Below are positions 12,447 through 19,534 of a stretch of 25,853 bases of DNA, piece after piece. A program made the position numbers and the translations under genes. The first letter of the stretch is position 1, and each line of letters opens with the position of its first letter. The notes beneath the pieces are model-generated. The model did no database searches. It was not told the DNA's origin and saw nothing but the letters and a program-made list of their open reading frames with translations. The DNA comes from a virus. The stretch is taken from IMG/VR virus record IMGVR_UViG_3300032342_000060, positions 1-25,853 of that record, one strand, 5' to 3'.

Positions 12447-15285
12447 CGTTAACATAAATCAATGCAATTCCATTTCTTCTGTTGTTTAGATAAGACTTGT
12501 TTCTCGACACAAAATAGGTTGTAACCTTCGCTCCCTCGGATGGATAGATATCCACCCGGCAATAAAGGTTTTCTTTTTTATCGTTATACATTTTTATAAA
12601 TGTATAACCCCATTCCCCGGAAACGGGATTTTTGTTAACCCAGACCTCCCAGGGATTCTGGACTGTATCTATGAATTTATTGAAATCGATAATCCTTTCG
12701 GGATATTTCAAAAGCTTGTTCAGGCTGCCCTGATTGAAAAGAAGGGTATCCTTGAAAGGCAAGGGTATATGCATTTCTAATTTATCCGGCCAGCCGGAAA
12801 GCAGCGAAGGATATTCTTTCGATATTTCTTTTGCGATTAAATTCCCGATTTCCGATAATTTCGATTCTGGATTGATTCTTATCAGGTGCTTTGCATCTAT
12901 AAAATCTTCAGGTGTTTTTTCTTTATTGTTTTTGAGATCAGCATCCGGGCGGTTTCTCTCTTTCCAGTTAGAAGAGCCTTCTATTCTTTCTATTTCCGGA
13001 ATTACTTCTTCCTTATATTCCACTATCCCGAAATTATAATCATCCGGATTGTGTCCGAAGCCTTCGCGCGGCCGGATGTTCACCGGCAGTCCGGTCTCCG
13101 GATCGTCATAGATGGCAAGCGCCTTCTCCTCGACCTTGAGGCCCATCTGCTGGATCTGCCCTGGCGTAAGCGCCTGGATCGTGCACCGGCAGTTGTAATC
13201 GAAAGGCGGGATCAGACCGCGATCCAATATCTCCTGGTAATGGAATATCTTGCCGTGAAGCGCGCGGTGTGCCGGGCGGACTCGGTCGTCTCCAGCGGTC
13301 AGGATTCGCCAATACGGCCGCTCATCAACGTTTTCCAGCATCTGGCGGACGCGCCCCGCCATATATGCCGATTGCATGTTGGTTTCGAACACGGTGCGTA
13401 AGTGAAATCTGTCCGGCGCGGCAAGTCCTTCGTTGCGGAAAACCGCATTGGTGCGGATGCGGAAATCCTCGAAGCTCAGGCCTTCGTCATAGGCCTGGAC
13501 AAGGAAATCATGCGCCTTGCCGATTGTCTTCAGATTGTCATATCCGGCGACGGAGAACATCCGCCCTTTCCATTTGGCGTTCAGGGCTTTATCTTGCCTG
13601 CTGGAAACCACCGGCTTGCGTTTCAGGAGCTTCAGCCCTTCGTCCGGATTTATAGGGTTATCGCTGAAGGTCGAGTCGCTCAATACGATCTCTTCCCCTG
13701 CCGCTTCCCTCTTCGCTTCGCCGACCCCGATTATCTCCGCGGCCGATGCCGCGTCCGCGAGGATAGCGCCGAGATCGGAATTCATCTCCGCATACGAATC
13801 CCATATATGTTCGAGCGCGTATTCATATCCGCTCGCTTCGACCTGTCGTATCATCTCGTTTTCAAGACGGGCATATCCCTCGGCGGCTTTGTCTATTCCG
13901 CCCTGAAGGATGTCGTCGAATTTGATCTCTATTTTTTCTTTCAGCATCAGAGTTTCAGAGTTTTTTTTTACTTCGGAGAAATTCATCTGTTGCCCGTTTT
14001 GAAATGGGGATTGCGCCCCTTCGGGCTTCAGGAGTGTATCGCCTTCATCCGCCGGTTCGGAAAGGTTCAACACCGAGCGCACCTGCTTCTTGGAGATATC
14101 GAGCCCCATTTCATATCCTGCCTGGATATCCTCCTTCGTGGCGTCTCCTCGCACATCTATCTGGATATGGGGGAAGAGAGGATTTGAGAAGTTCAGGCCG
14201 ATAAGGTTACGCACGAGCTGTTCGTTCAGCGTCAGCTCGAAAGAGAAGGCGTCGTATTTCAACAGGTCCGTTCGGACTTCGGCTTGGACGGTCGCCTGCG
14301 CCTTCGTCCCGTATTGGCTCTCGTTTGTTGAAAGCGTCTGGCCGAGCGCTACCTTCGAGATGAAATCCTTTGTCGCTTGAAGCATCCGTTCGTAGGGCGT
14401 CGCGCCGCTTGCCTTCGTCTCGATGATCTCGATCTTCGTATTTTCATCCAGAACGGCCGCCAGATCATTCATAAGTTCCTGAACCGCCTGGCGGATATAT
14501 TCCTTTTCCGTGGCGTTCGCTCCGGATGCATAATGGCCGATCACCAGCGGATTGCCGTGCCGTTCGATAAACGCCGCCCAGTCCTTCAGATTGTAATTGC
14601 GCAGGACATAGGCAAGCACCAGCGTGTACATCAATCCGGAGGAAAGGAAAGTGAAGTCCTGCTCGAAGTGCTTATGGAATATAAGCTGTTCGCTTTCCTC
14701 GATAGGCGTGCCAGCCAGACCGTAATCGCCCGCGAGCAACGGGAACTCCACGATCTTGTCCGCATCGCGCATCAGCAGACCCCATGCCGGAATCCGCTGT
14801 ATCGTATCCGGAATCAGAAACTTGCCGTCGTATTTATATGTCAGCTGGATCAAAGCAAACCCCTTCGGGATCGCGTCGGTCATCAGCTGCGGCAGCCGCA
14901 GGAGGGCGGGGGTCTTCAATGCCTCTTCAAGCCATTCCGCCTGTTTCTTCGCCTCGCCGGAATCGTCAGCCGGATGGACCATGATCTTCCGGTGCGCGAT
15001 TGAATTCTTGCGAAGTCCCATATCCGCCTTGATGTCCGGGTCTCTTCTCTCCATCTCGTCGAACATCCGCATTGCATCCGTCAGGTATCCCTCTTTCAGA
15101 TCGGTCATATATCCGGAAGCCGTCTTTGGCGTCAGCCCCTGCATCACCTGTTTCCAGTCTTTGGCGTATTGAAGGATATCTATTTTTACGATATTGGAGA
15201 TCTTCTTTTTCCAGCTTTCGGAAATGGCAATAGCGTTCTTTTTCGGAGCGTCGGTCAATATGATCATGCTTTCTTCCGGTTTCAC
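12427..15285 (-). CDS. Portal (DUF935) - MuF head morphogenesis - PBECR-like toxin fusion, 952 aa
   Basis: One uninterrupted frame joins three modules normally found in two proteins. Residues 1-430 are a DUF935 portal like Mu gp29 (GYLTDAMRMFDEMERRDPDIKADMGLR at 66-92; KVALGQTLSTNESQYGTKAQATVQ at 311-334). Residues about 440-760 are a MuF/SPP1 gp7 minor head domain with WRILTAGDDRVRPAHRALHG (659-678) and PPFDYNCRCTIQAL (693-706). Residues about 800-952 resemble the PBECR nuclease-toxin domains often attached to MuF proteins: LLKYPERI (858-865), VWVNKNP, then VTTYFVSRNKSYLNN (921-935). The start is GTG at 15285, sharing GTGA with the terminase stop, with GAGGAA as SD. The last 570 bp is visibly AT-richer than the rest. 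The portal forms the dodecameric DNA entry ring, MuF is a minor capsid protein, and the toxin domain may be injected with the DNA. Confidence 0.9.
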   Translation of the reverse strand: MKPEESMIILTDAPKKNAIAISESWKKKISNIVKIDILQYAKDWKQVMQGLTPKTASGYMTDLKEGYLTDAMRMFDEMERRDPDIKADMGLRKNSIAHRKIMVHPADDSGEAKKQAEWLEEALKTPALLRLPQLMTDAIPKGFALIQLTYKYDGKFLIPDTIQRIPAWGLLMRDADKIVEFPLLAGDYGLAGTPIEESEQLIFHKHFEQDFTFLSSGLMYTLVLAYVLRNYNLKDWAAFIERHGNPLVIGHYASGANATEKEYIRQAVQELMNDLAAVLDENTKIEIIETKASGATPYERMLQATKDFISKVALGQTLSTNESQYGTKAQATVQAEVRTDLLKYDAFSFELTLNEQLVRNLIGLNFSNPLFPHIQIDVRGDATKEDIQAGYEMGLDISKKQVRSVLNLSEPADEGDTLLKPEGAQSPFQNGQQMNFSEVKKNSETLMLKEKIEIKFDDILQGGIDKAAEGYARLENEMIRQVEASGYEYALEHIWDSYAEMNSDLGAILADAASAAEIIGVGEAKREAAGEEIVLSDSTFSDNPINPDEGLKLLKRKPVVSSRQDKALNAKWKGRMFSVAGYDNLKTIGKAHDFLVQAYDEGLSFEDFRIRTNAVFRNEGLAAPDRFHLRTVFETNMQSAYMAGRVRQMLENVDERPYWRILTAGDDRVRPAHRALHGKIFHYQEILDRGLIPPFDYNCRCTIQALTPGQIQQMGLKVEEKALAIYDDPETGLPVNIRPREGFGHNPDDYNFGIVEYKEEVIPEIERIEGSSNWKERNRPDADLKNNKEKTPEDFIDAKHLIRINPESKLSEIGNLIAKEISKEYPSLLSGWPDKLEMHIPLPFKDTLLFNQGSLNKLLKYPERIIDFNKFIDTVQNPWEVWVNKNPVSGEWGYTFIKMYNDKKENLYCRVDIYPSEGAKVTTYFVSRNKSYLNNRRNGIALIYVNDDLLEK

Positions 15286-16682
15286 AGGTAGTTCCTCGAC
15301 TCTTTCCAGCGGGATTGTTTCAAGTGTTCAACTTCGTATGTCATCACTGCTCCGGATGCGGCCTCGGCGCAGAGCGCCTGCGCCCAGAACCGGTCGCCGT
15401 GGCTCTTCTTATCCTGAATATTCTTGTTTTCGCTTTCATTCACGGCGGCAAGGCGCACGTTCCCCGTCGGCGTGATCTGCCGCTTGATCGAATGAATGTC
15501 GTAGCGCACCGATACATCATCAGGAATCACCGCTTTGCGCCGTTCATAGATTGTTTTTAATTGAGTTGCGAGGTGGATCTTCGTCTGCGTATTGAAGTTC
15601 ACCCCCTCAAACTTGCCCGGATACCGCTTAACGAAATATTCCGATATCGGCATTCCGAGCGATCCGGCCGTGGCGTCGAGGCACCCGCGCATAATATGCG
15701 GTTTGTGTGCATCGATGATTTGTTTCTGCGCTTCGAACTCGGCATTGCGCAGTTCGATTATCCAGCGGGTTACGAGCCTTCCGTCAACCGCTTCTGAAAC
15801 CCAAAGCGCTGTAAGATGCGTTGTCCTGGCGAAATCCACGCCGAGATAGAGATTCCCTTTTACTTTTTCGGTGAGCTTGTTCAGATTGATTTGCTCGACT
15901 ATTTGTCCCGCTTCGGACTCCCGGATATTCTCATGCCGGAAAATAGGTATCTCCCATTGAGCTGTCGCGTCGGTGATCAGTTCCATCGGTATCCAGAGCA
16001 TCGAGCCGTCAAGGAAAATGCACATAAATTCCTGCTCATAAGCCTCAGGAACGTCGGCAAAGTCCTTTTTTATCTGTTCAATATCTATCGGGAATCCCTG
16101 CGCCACGGCGTCTTCGATTGTGACCTTATATTTTTTGAAGGAATCGTTCTTCGTCCAGAGATCATAAAACATCCCCTGCGCGCCGTTCGGCGTGGAGAGG
16201 ATTATTATCTTTTTCCCGAAAGTCGCGGCGGCCGGGGCAAGCGCGGACCATATCGCTTTTCCGTTTCTATGAAAACCAAATTCATCGAGCAGGACATTCT
16301 CTGAAAAGCTGCGGATCGTGTCCTCGTTCGCCGGAACGGAGATGATCCGCGAATCGTTTTTGAATTCCACAGCTTCGACGGATATCTTTTGATCATCCAC
16401 TATGGTTTCTTCTTCATAAAATCTGGCTATGGCGTTGATCACTTTTATATGTCTTTTAACTTTCCGCATGAGTTCCTTCGCCTGGCGCATTCCCGCCGAG
16501 GCGAGCAGCCAGCCGGTCTCCGGAGTTTCATGGCATTCGTTAACAACCTTCAGCGCGGCCGCATCCGAAAAACCGATCTGTCGGCTTTTGAGGGCTATTA
16601 TCCGGAGCGACGGATCCTCGAGAAAATCCCGCTGGTATTGCGTCAGTCTCGGCTGCTTAATCTTTTTTCTTATCGTGTCCAT
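15282..16682 (-). CDS. Terminase large subunit (Mu gp28-like), 466 aa
   Basis: This is the packaging motor ATPase and headful nuclease. Residues 32-39, KSRQIGFS, form the Walker A variant of large terminases; VLLDEFG (130-136) is Walker B with the catalytic acidic residue; ILSTPNG (161-167) is the coupling motif III. The C-terminal RNase H-like nuclease begins YLGVDFARTTHLTALWV with D283 as a metal-binding aspartate, and later carries GCLDATAGSLGM (about residue 335) with another aspartate. The length is somewhat below Mu gp28 (551 aa). It overlaps the small subunit gene by 26 bp and its stop shares a GTGA with the portal start, so terminase and portal are translationally coupled. Confidence 0.94.
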   Translation of the reverse strand: MDTIRKKIKQPRLTQYQRDFLEDPSLRIIALKSRQIGFSDAAALKVVNECHETPETGWLLASAGMRQAKELMRKVKRHIKVINAIARFYEEETIVDDQKISVEAVEFKNDSRIISVPANEDTIRSFSENVLLDEFGFHRNGKAIWSALAPAAATFGKKIIILSTPNGAQGMFYDLWTKNDSFKKYKVTIEDAVAQGFPIDIEQIKKDFADVPEAYEQEFMCIFLDGSMLWIPMELITDATAQWEIPIFRHENIRESEAGQIVEQINLNKLTEKVKGNLYLGVDFARTTHLTALWVSEAVDGRLVTRWIIELRNAEFEAQKQIIDAHKPHIMRGCLDATAGSLGMPISEYFVKRYPGKFEGVNFNTQTKIHLATQLKTIYERRKAVIPDDVSVRYDIHSIKRQITPTGNVRLAAVNESENKNIQDKKSHGDRFWAQALCAEAASGAVMTYEVEHLKQSRWKESRNYL

Positions 16683-17271
16683 CTTTGCCTATTCCGAAAT
16701 ATCCGTGTAAAATTCCGTCAAGCTGTTTGTCCGTAACCTGTCCGCTGTCTTTTGCGGTTTTCTGGATTTCAGCCATTTTGAGTTTGTAGTATTCGATCTG
16801 TTTGTCGGCGGCTTTCTCGGCCAGATGCAGCCGGGCGATCTCCACATCATGCTTCCTGGCTTCCGCCTGAATCTTCAGTTTTTCATTATCAAGGCGCCGG
16901 AAGATGGCGACGGCGTTTATGATATTCTCCGGATCGAGTTTATTATTGTTGAGGACCTGCAGGGCGAGGTTTTCCAGCATCCCGCGGATTATCTTTTCCC
17001 GCGCCTCTTCGGGATCCCGATCCGTGATTGCCTCGTTCAGAAGATTCGTCAGCTCCACCGCTATCTGCTGAGCCTGGAGTTCTTTTGAATATTTCTGTGT
17101 CCGCCAGTTATAGATCGCGTTCTTGCTTATGACGAGGCCGAAGTTCTCTTTCACTCCCTTGGTTATTTCATCGAGGGAGGCGTTTTCCTTCACCTTGCCG
17201 CAGATATAGTTATAGGCGGCCGGGTTGGCCTTGGCTAAATCATCTACCTTAAAATGTCCTGTTCTGGGCAT
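16657..17271 (-). CDS. Terminase small subunit, DUF3486 (Mu gp27-like), 204 aa
   Basis: The small terminase recognises phage DNA and recruits the large subunit for headful packaging. The 204-aa protein has the DUF3486 plan: an N-terminal helix-turn-helix (SLDEITKGVKENFGLVISKNAIYNWRTQK, about 33-61), a long helical central region (ELTNLLNEAITDRDPEEAREKIIRGMLENLALQVL), and a charged coiled-coil C-terminus (KLKIQAEARKHDVEIARLHLAEKAADKQIEYYKLKMAEIQK). It is the first late gene after the 118-bp gap, with AGGGG SD just before ATG, and overlaps the large subunit gene by 26 bp as in Mu-like phages. The HTH would bind the phage packaging site near the transposon end. The call rests on both sequence pattern and position. 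Confidence 0.88.
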   Translation of the reverse strand: MPRTGHFKVDDLAKANPAAYNYICGKVKENASLDEITKGVKENFGLVISKNAIYNWRTQKYSKELQAQQIAVELTNLLNEAITDRDPEEAREKIIRGMLENLALQVLNNNKLDPENIINAVAIFRRLDNEKLKIQAEARKHDVEIARLHLAEKAADKQIEYYKLKMAEIQKTAKDSGQVTDKQLDGILHGYFGIGKDGHDKKKD

Positions 17272-17334
17272 AATTCCCCTATAATCTTCTATTTAACAAT
17301 GGGGTTTTTTCAGGGGATGGGCAAGAGGGTTAGA

Positions 17335-17358
17335 TAAATACCTTCCTAATATTAGGAA
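17335..17358 (-). promoter_or_regulatory. 16-bp perfect palindrome next to a possible -10 box ahead of terminase
   Basis: TTCCTAATATTAGGAA at 17343-17358 is a perfect palindrome. On the minus strand it is followed after 2 bp by TATTTA (17340-17335), a possible -10 box, so the palindrome would cover the spacer and -35 side of a promoter reading into the late genes. It lies in the 118-bp gap between the early/middle genes and the terminase, the largest clear gap on the right side of the window. I see no consensus -35. In Mu, late promoters lack a good -35 and need activator C bound to a dyad there; the analogy is inference. Confidence 0.4.
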
Positions 17359-17389
17359 TTATGGTTTTTAGGGATTAGAAAGAGATGGT

Positions 17390-17560
17390 TTATTTTTTGT
17401 TTTTTCTTGGTTTGATCATTCGCACGATCTTCGTTTCCAACAGATGCGATTGGCCGCATTTCATACAATAGGCATAGTGATGCCGACGATTCACACTGTA
17501 CCATTCGGACGTTTTGTTTATCCGGAGTTTTCCGCCACAATATTTCTGTGCGCAAATCAT
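17390..17560 (-). CDS. Small zinc-ribbon protein, 56 aa
   Basis: The sequence between the helicase loader and the terminase carries a short frame starting MICAQKYCGGKLRI with a second pair YCMKCGQ near residues 31-37. Cysteines 3, 8, 32 and 35 give two knuckles (C-x4-C and C-x2-C) about 24 residues apart, a standard small zinc ribbon, and the C-terminus is lysine-rich (KPRKNKK). It starts in an ATGA overlap with the helicase-loader stop, the junction used throughout this operon. A competing frame (GTG at 17564 to 17352) has no zinc pairs or plausible fold and I reject it. Small Com-like zinc proteins regulate translation in Mu, and this one could do likewise, but that is speculation. It is the last gene before the gap ahead of the terminase. 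Confidence 0.68.
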   Translation of the reverse strand: MICAQKYCGGKLRINKTSEWYSVNRRHHYAYCMKCGQSHLLETKIVRMIKPRKNKK

Positions 17561-18264
17561 TCACTCATTTTCCTATAATCGGTGGCATTCAGGATTATGG
17601 TCCGGCACATCTCGGCGAGCCGGGAACGGATGCGCGTCCCGATCCGGTCGGCAAGCGTAACCACGCCCTCATCCGGATAGTTCGTCGTCAGGATCGTCAG
17701 CTTCTCGTTGGCATAGCGTTCGTTCAGTAGATAGGCGACGGAATCGATCGCAAATTCGCTTATCCGCCTGGCGCCGACGTCGTCGAGCAGAAGGCAGTCG
17801 CATTCGAGAAGCGGCTGAAGGTATTCGGCTTCGTTCGATTGCTTGGCGATGATCGTCTGCAGCTCGAGCAGGAAATCCTGGTAATCGAGGAACCGTCCCT
17901 CGGCGCCCTTCAGAATCAATCTTATCAGAAGTGCGACAGCCAGATGGGTTTTTCCGGTCCCGCAGGGTCCCATGAAAAGAAGCCCCTTGCGCACCTCCGG
18001 CCAGTTGTCCGAGATGTTCATAACAGCTTTGCGGGCGTCGCTCGCGGCCTTTGGCGGCAGGCCGGGACGGTCATGGAAGTTTTCGAGGCTGCATTCGCGG
18101 AACCGCTTCGGGATCCCGGCGCGGTGAAGACGGTTCGCCGTGCGCATAGGTTCCAGGCAGCCGCAAGGGTATGCCCGGTTGTTCGGTCTATCGAATATCC
18201 AACCTAATCCCCGGCAGTCCGGGCAGGGGGCGGCGTTACTGTTTCCACTGTTTTGCTGGGTCAT
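17557..18264 (-). CDS. DnaC/IstB-type helicase loader ATPase, 235 aa
   Basis: This AAA+ protein is expected to load the replicative DNA helicase at phage replication forks. Walker A is GPCGTGKT (99-106), Walker B is CLLLDDVG (157-164), sensor 1 is TILTTNY (190-196), and the arginine-rich LADRIGTRIRSRL (204-216) matches the sensor-2/arginine-finger end of DnaC-like proteins. The N-terminus has a zinc-binding CPDC...CGC (C14, C17, C34, C36), typical of phage and Gram-positive DnaC/DnaI loaders. The start at 18264 lies inside the upstream gene and has only a weak SD (AAGAAAG), so coupling with the 109-aa gene is likely. Mu relies on host helicase loading after transposition, so a phage-encoded loader is notable. 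An IstB-like transposition helper is the alternative, but no istA-like partner is adjacent. Confidence 0.85.
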   Translation of the reverse strand: MTQQNSGNSNAAPCPDCRGLGWIFDRPNNRAYPCGCLEPMRTANRLHRAGIPKRFRECSLENFHDRPGLPPKAASDARKAVMNISDNWPEVRKGLLFMGPCGTGKTHLAVALLIRLILKGAEGRFLDYQDFLLELQTIIAKQSNEAEYLQPLLECDCLLLDDVGARRISEFAIDSVAYLLNERYANEKLTILTTNYPDEGVVTLADRIGTRIRSRLAEMCRTIILNATDYRKMSE

Positions 18265-18565
18265 GATATGCTTTCTTATTCTTGTTTTTCCGGCCGTTAA
18301 CCAGGTCGCCCGCGACGGTTAATATGTAGCGGAAAGCGGGCGGCTTCGCTTTCCCATGATTCTTGATATGTATTTGGATGCCGGTTTTCATCGCCTCGGC
18401 AAGCAGGTTATAAGCCCATAGCCCGGTAGCTTCATAGATCGCTTCCTTGTCCCGCTTGGTCAGCGAGTTTGAGCCGTAAGGTTTATTTTTGTAATAATCA
18501 TAACAGTCATAGCGCAGCTGCAACCATTCCTCCGAAACCCTCCTGATATATTCCTCGCGCGTCAT
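18236..18565 (-). CDS. Hypothetical protein, 109 aa, next to the helicase loader
   Basis: No family is certain. The N-terminus (MTREEYIRRVSEEWLQLRYDCYDYYKN) is helical and aromatic; the centre includes LTKRDKEAIYEATGLWAYNLLAEAMKTGIQ; the C-terminus (KAKPPAFRYILTVAGDLVNGRKNKNKK) is basic. A helix bearing GLWAYNLLAEAM, then a linker, then F-R-Y-I-L with a charged tail, is faintly like the C-terminal domain of DnaD/phage replisome organisers, which act with DnaC-type loaders. The overlap of 29 bp with the helicase-loader gene supports a shared job. The resemblance is weak and I would not name it. SD GGAGG lies about 10 nt upstream of the ATG. Confidence 0.65.
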   Translation of the reverse strand: MTREEYIRRVSEEWLQLRYDCYDYYKNKPYGSNSLTKRDKEAIYEATGLWAYNLLAEAMKTGIQIHIKNHGKAKPPAFRYILTVAGDLVNGRKNKNKKAYHDPAKQWKQ

Positions 18566-18609
18566 AGGTTCAGCCCCTCCGGGCGGCCAGCCGCCTTTTG
18601 CTTTTTCAT
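18562..18609 (-). CDS. Possible 15-aa micropeptide ORF linking two genes
   Basis: A 16-codon frame (MKKQKAAGRPEGLNL, then stop) starts in an ATGA overlap with the DUF5131 stop and ends in an ATGA overlap with the next start. It fills the only gap between those genes exactly. Its last four residues GLNL repeat the last four of the DUF5131 protein. No independent SD is clear, so it may simply be a re-initiation bridge created by a small duplication and not a functional peptide. Confidence 0.25.
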   Translation of the reverse strand: MKKQKAAGRPEGLNL

Positions 18610-19325
18610 AGATTCAGTCCTGCTGGGAATTGCTTGAGCGGATTTTTCAGGCCGAGATTATCCTTTTGAAAAACCGGAATGCCCCTCGCTTTCATAAATT
18701 CGGAAATATCTTCAGCCGATTCTTTTATTTCAGCGGATGCTTTTTCGTTTCCGGAAAAACCGCCGATGATCGCCCAATGAATATGATTCCAGTTATATGG
18801 CATTAAATAGCGCCTGTGGATCGGTTCGAGCATCGGTTCAAATGATATAAAACGTCTTTGACTATATCCTTGGAGTTCGTCGGGAAGTAATTTTATTCTT
18901 GGCAGTTCATCTCGGTTATTTATTGTGGTCCCTAATAAGGCATTTCCGTAGAAATGGAATTTACGATAGCGCGAGGGATTTTTTGTAAGAAATAGAAATT
19001 TGTGTAAAGTTGCCGCATAGGTTTCACCTATGATGGCGACAATCCATTCCTTCGGTACCCAGTCGCCGAAGAGGTCGGCGTTCGAGCAGACGAATATCCT
19101 GCTCGGCTTCTTTAGCTTCCAAGGCGCGTCGAGCCGTTCGGGATGGAAGGTGGGTTTGAAGCTCTTCTCGTCTTCGGTCTTCCCGAACCGCCGAGCCATT
19201 GCGCGGGCGTAGCAGATCCCCCAACAGGAGCAGACTTCCGGCCCGTGTTTGCAACCCGTAACCGGATTCCAGGTGAAATGCACATATCCAATACTATCCG
19301 CGCAGGGATTCAAGAATTTAGGCAT
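18606..19325 (-). CDS. DUF5131 / phage Gp37-Gp68 family radical-SAM-like protein, 239 aa
   Basis: Members of this family occur in many phages and resemble radical SAM enzymes; their substrate is not established. The hallmark N-terminus is here: TWNPVTGC (18-25), a cysteine cluster ending CYARAMARRFG (38-48), then FHPERLDAP, and PSRIFVCSNADLFGDWVPKEW, HKFLFLTKNPSRY, LLGTTINN, FISFEPMLEPI and IIGGFSGNEKA in the usual order. Cysteines 25, 32, 34 and 38 could ligate a [4Fe-4S] cluster, but the spacing differs from common versions (see findings). The start has a GGAG SD at 9 nt. It overlaps the previous gene by 16 bp and ends in an ATGA with a 15-codon mini-ORF. It probably modifies or repairs a nucleic-acid or metabolite target. 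The second half is AT-rich. Confidence 0.85.
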   Translation of the reverse strand: MPKFLNPCADSIGYVHFTWNPVTGCKHGPEVCSCWGICYARAMARRFGKTEDEKSFKPTFHPERLDAPWKLKKPSRIFVCSNADLFGDWVPKEWIVAIIGETYAATLHKFLFLTKNPSRYRKFHFYGNALLGTTINNRDELPRIKLLPDELQGYSQRRFISFEPMLEPIHRRYLMPYNWNHIHWAIIGGFSGNEKASAEIKESAEDISEFMKARGIPVFQKDNLGLKNPLKQFPAGLNL

Positions 19326-19534
19326 GTGGGAATCTCCAAAAATTGAAGGTGATAATCCTCTTGCTCATTAAACTTTTTCAATTGATCTGCTATTCCCCTT
19401 AAATCTTTTTCATTCAGGTAAATATCTTCTGCTTGATTAAAGCAATATTCATCCCTGAAAATGGTTATCCATCCGACAAAATCGTCTTCAATAAGTATTC
19501 CCCAATATCCATCTAGCTTATCATAGATTTTCAT
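19310..19534 (-). CDS. Hypothetical protein, 74 aa
   Basis: I do not recognise a family. The first half looks like an antiparallel beta sheet (KLDGYWGILIEDDFVGWITIFRDEYCFNQ), the second a helix (LNEKDLRGIADQLKKFNEQE) followed by a strand (YHLQFLEIP). Strands followed by a helix that begins NEKDLRGIADQL recall small phage proteins of unknown role that sit next to nucleotide-metabolism genes. It starts with a strong SD (GAAGGAGGC) and an ATGA overlap with the previous gene, and it overlaps the next gene by 16 bp. The composition is AT-rich. Confidence 0.62.
   Translation of the reverse strand: MKIYDKLDGYWGILIEDDFVGWITIFRDEYCFNQAEDIYLNEKDLRGIADQLKKFNEQEDYHLQFLEIPTCLNS

Noticed and set aside
13402-14187. 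261-aa plus-strand ORF, and other long plus-strand ORFs (for example 1968-3086 and 22937-23665)
   Set aside because: They lie antisense to well-supported minus-strand genes, have no Shine-Dalgarno support, and their translations look like reverse complements of coding sequence (low similarity to any fold, rich in R/S/P).
17272-17389. Mu attachment or packaging site (end sequence)
   Set aside because: This is an internal intergenic gap; transposon ends would be beyond both window edges, and no repeated MuA-binding sites are visible.
17352-17564. 70-aa minus-strand ORF after the helicase loader
   Set aside because: The alternative frame at 17390-17560 starts in an ATGA overlap and encodes paired cysteines of a zinc ribbon; the 70-aa frame needs a GTG start and has no recognisable pattern.
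17557-18264. IstB of an insertion sequence
   Set aside because: No istA-like transposase or terminal inverted repeats flank it, and it is embedded in coupled phage genes with an N-terminal zinc site typical of helicase loaders.
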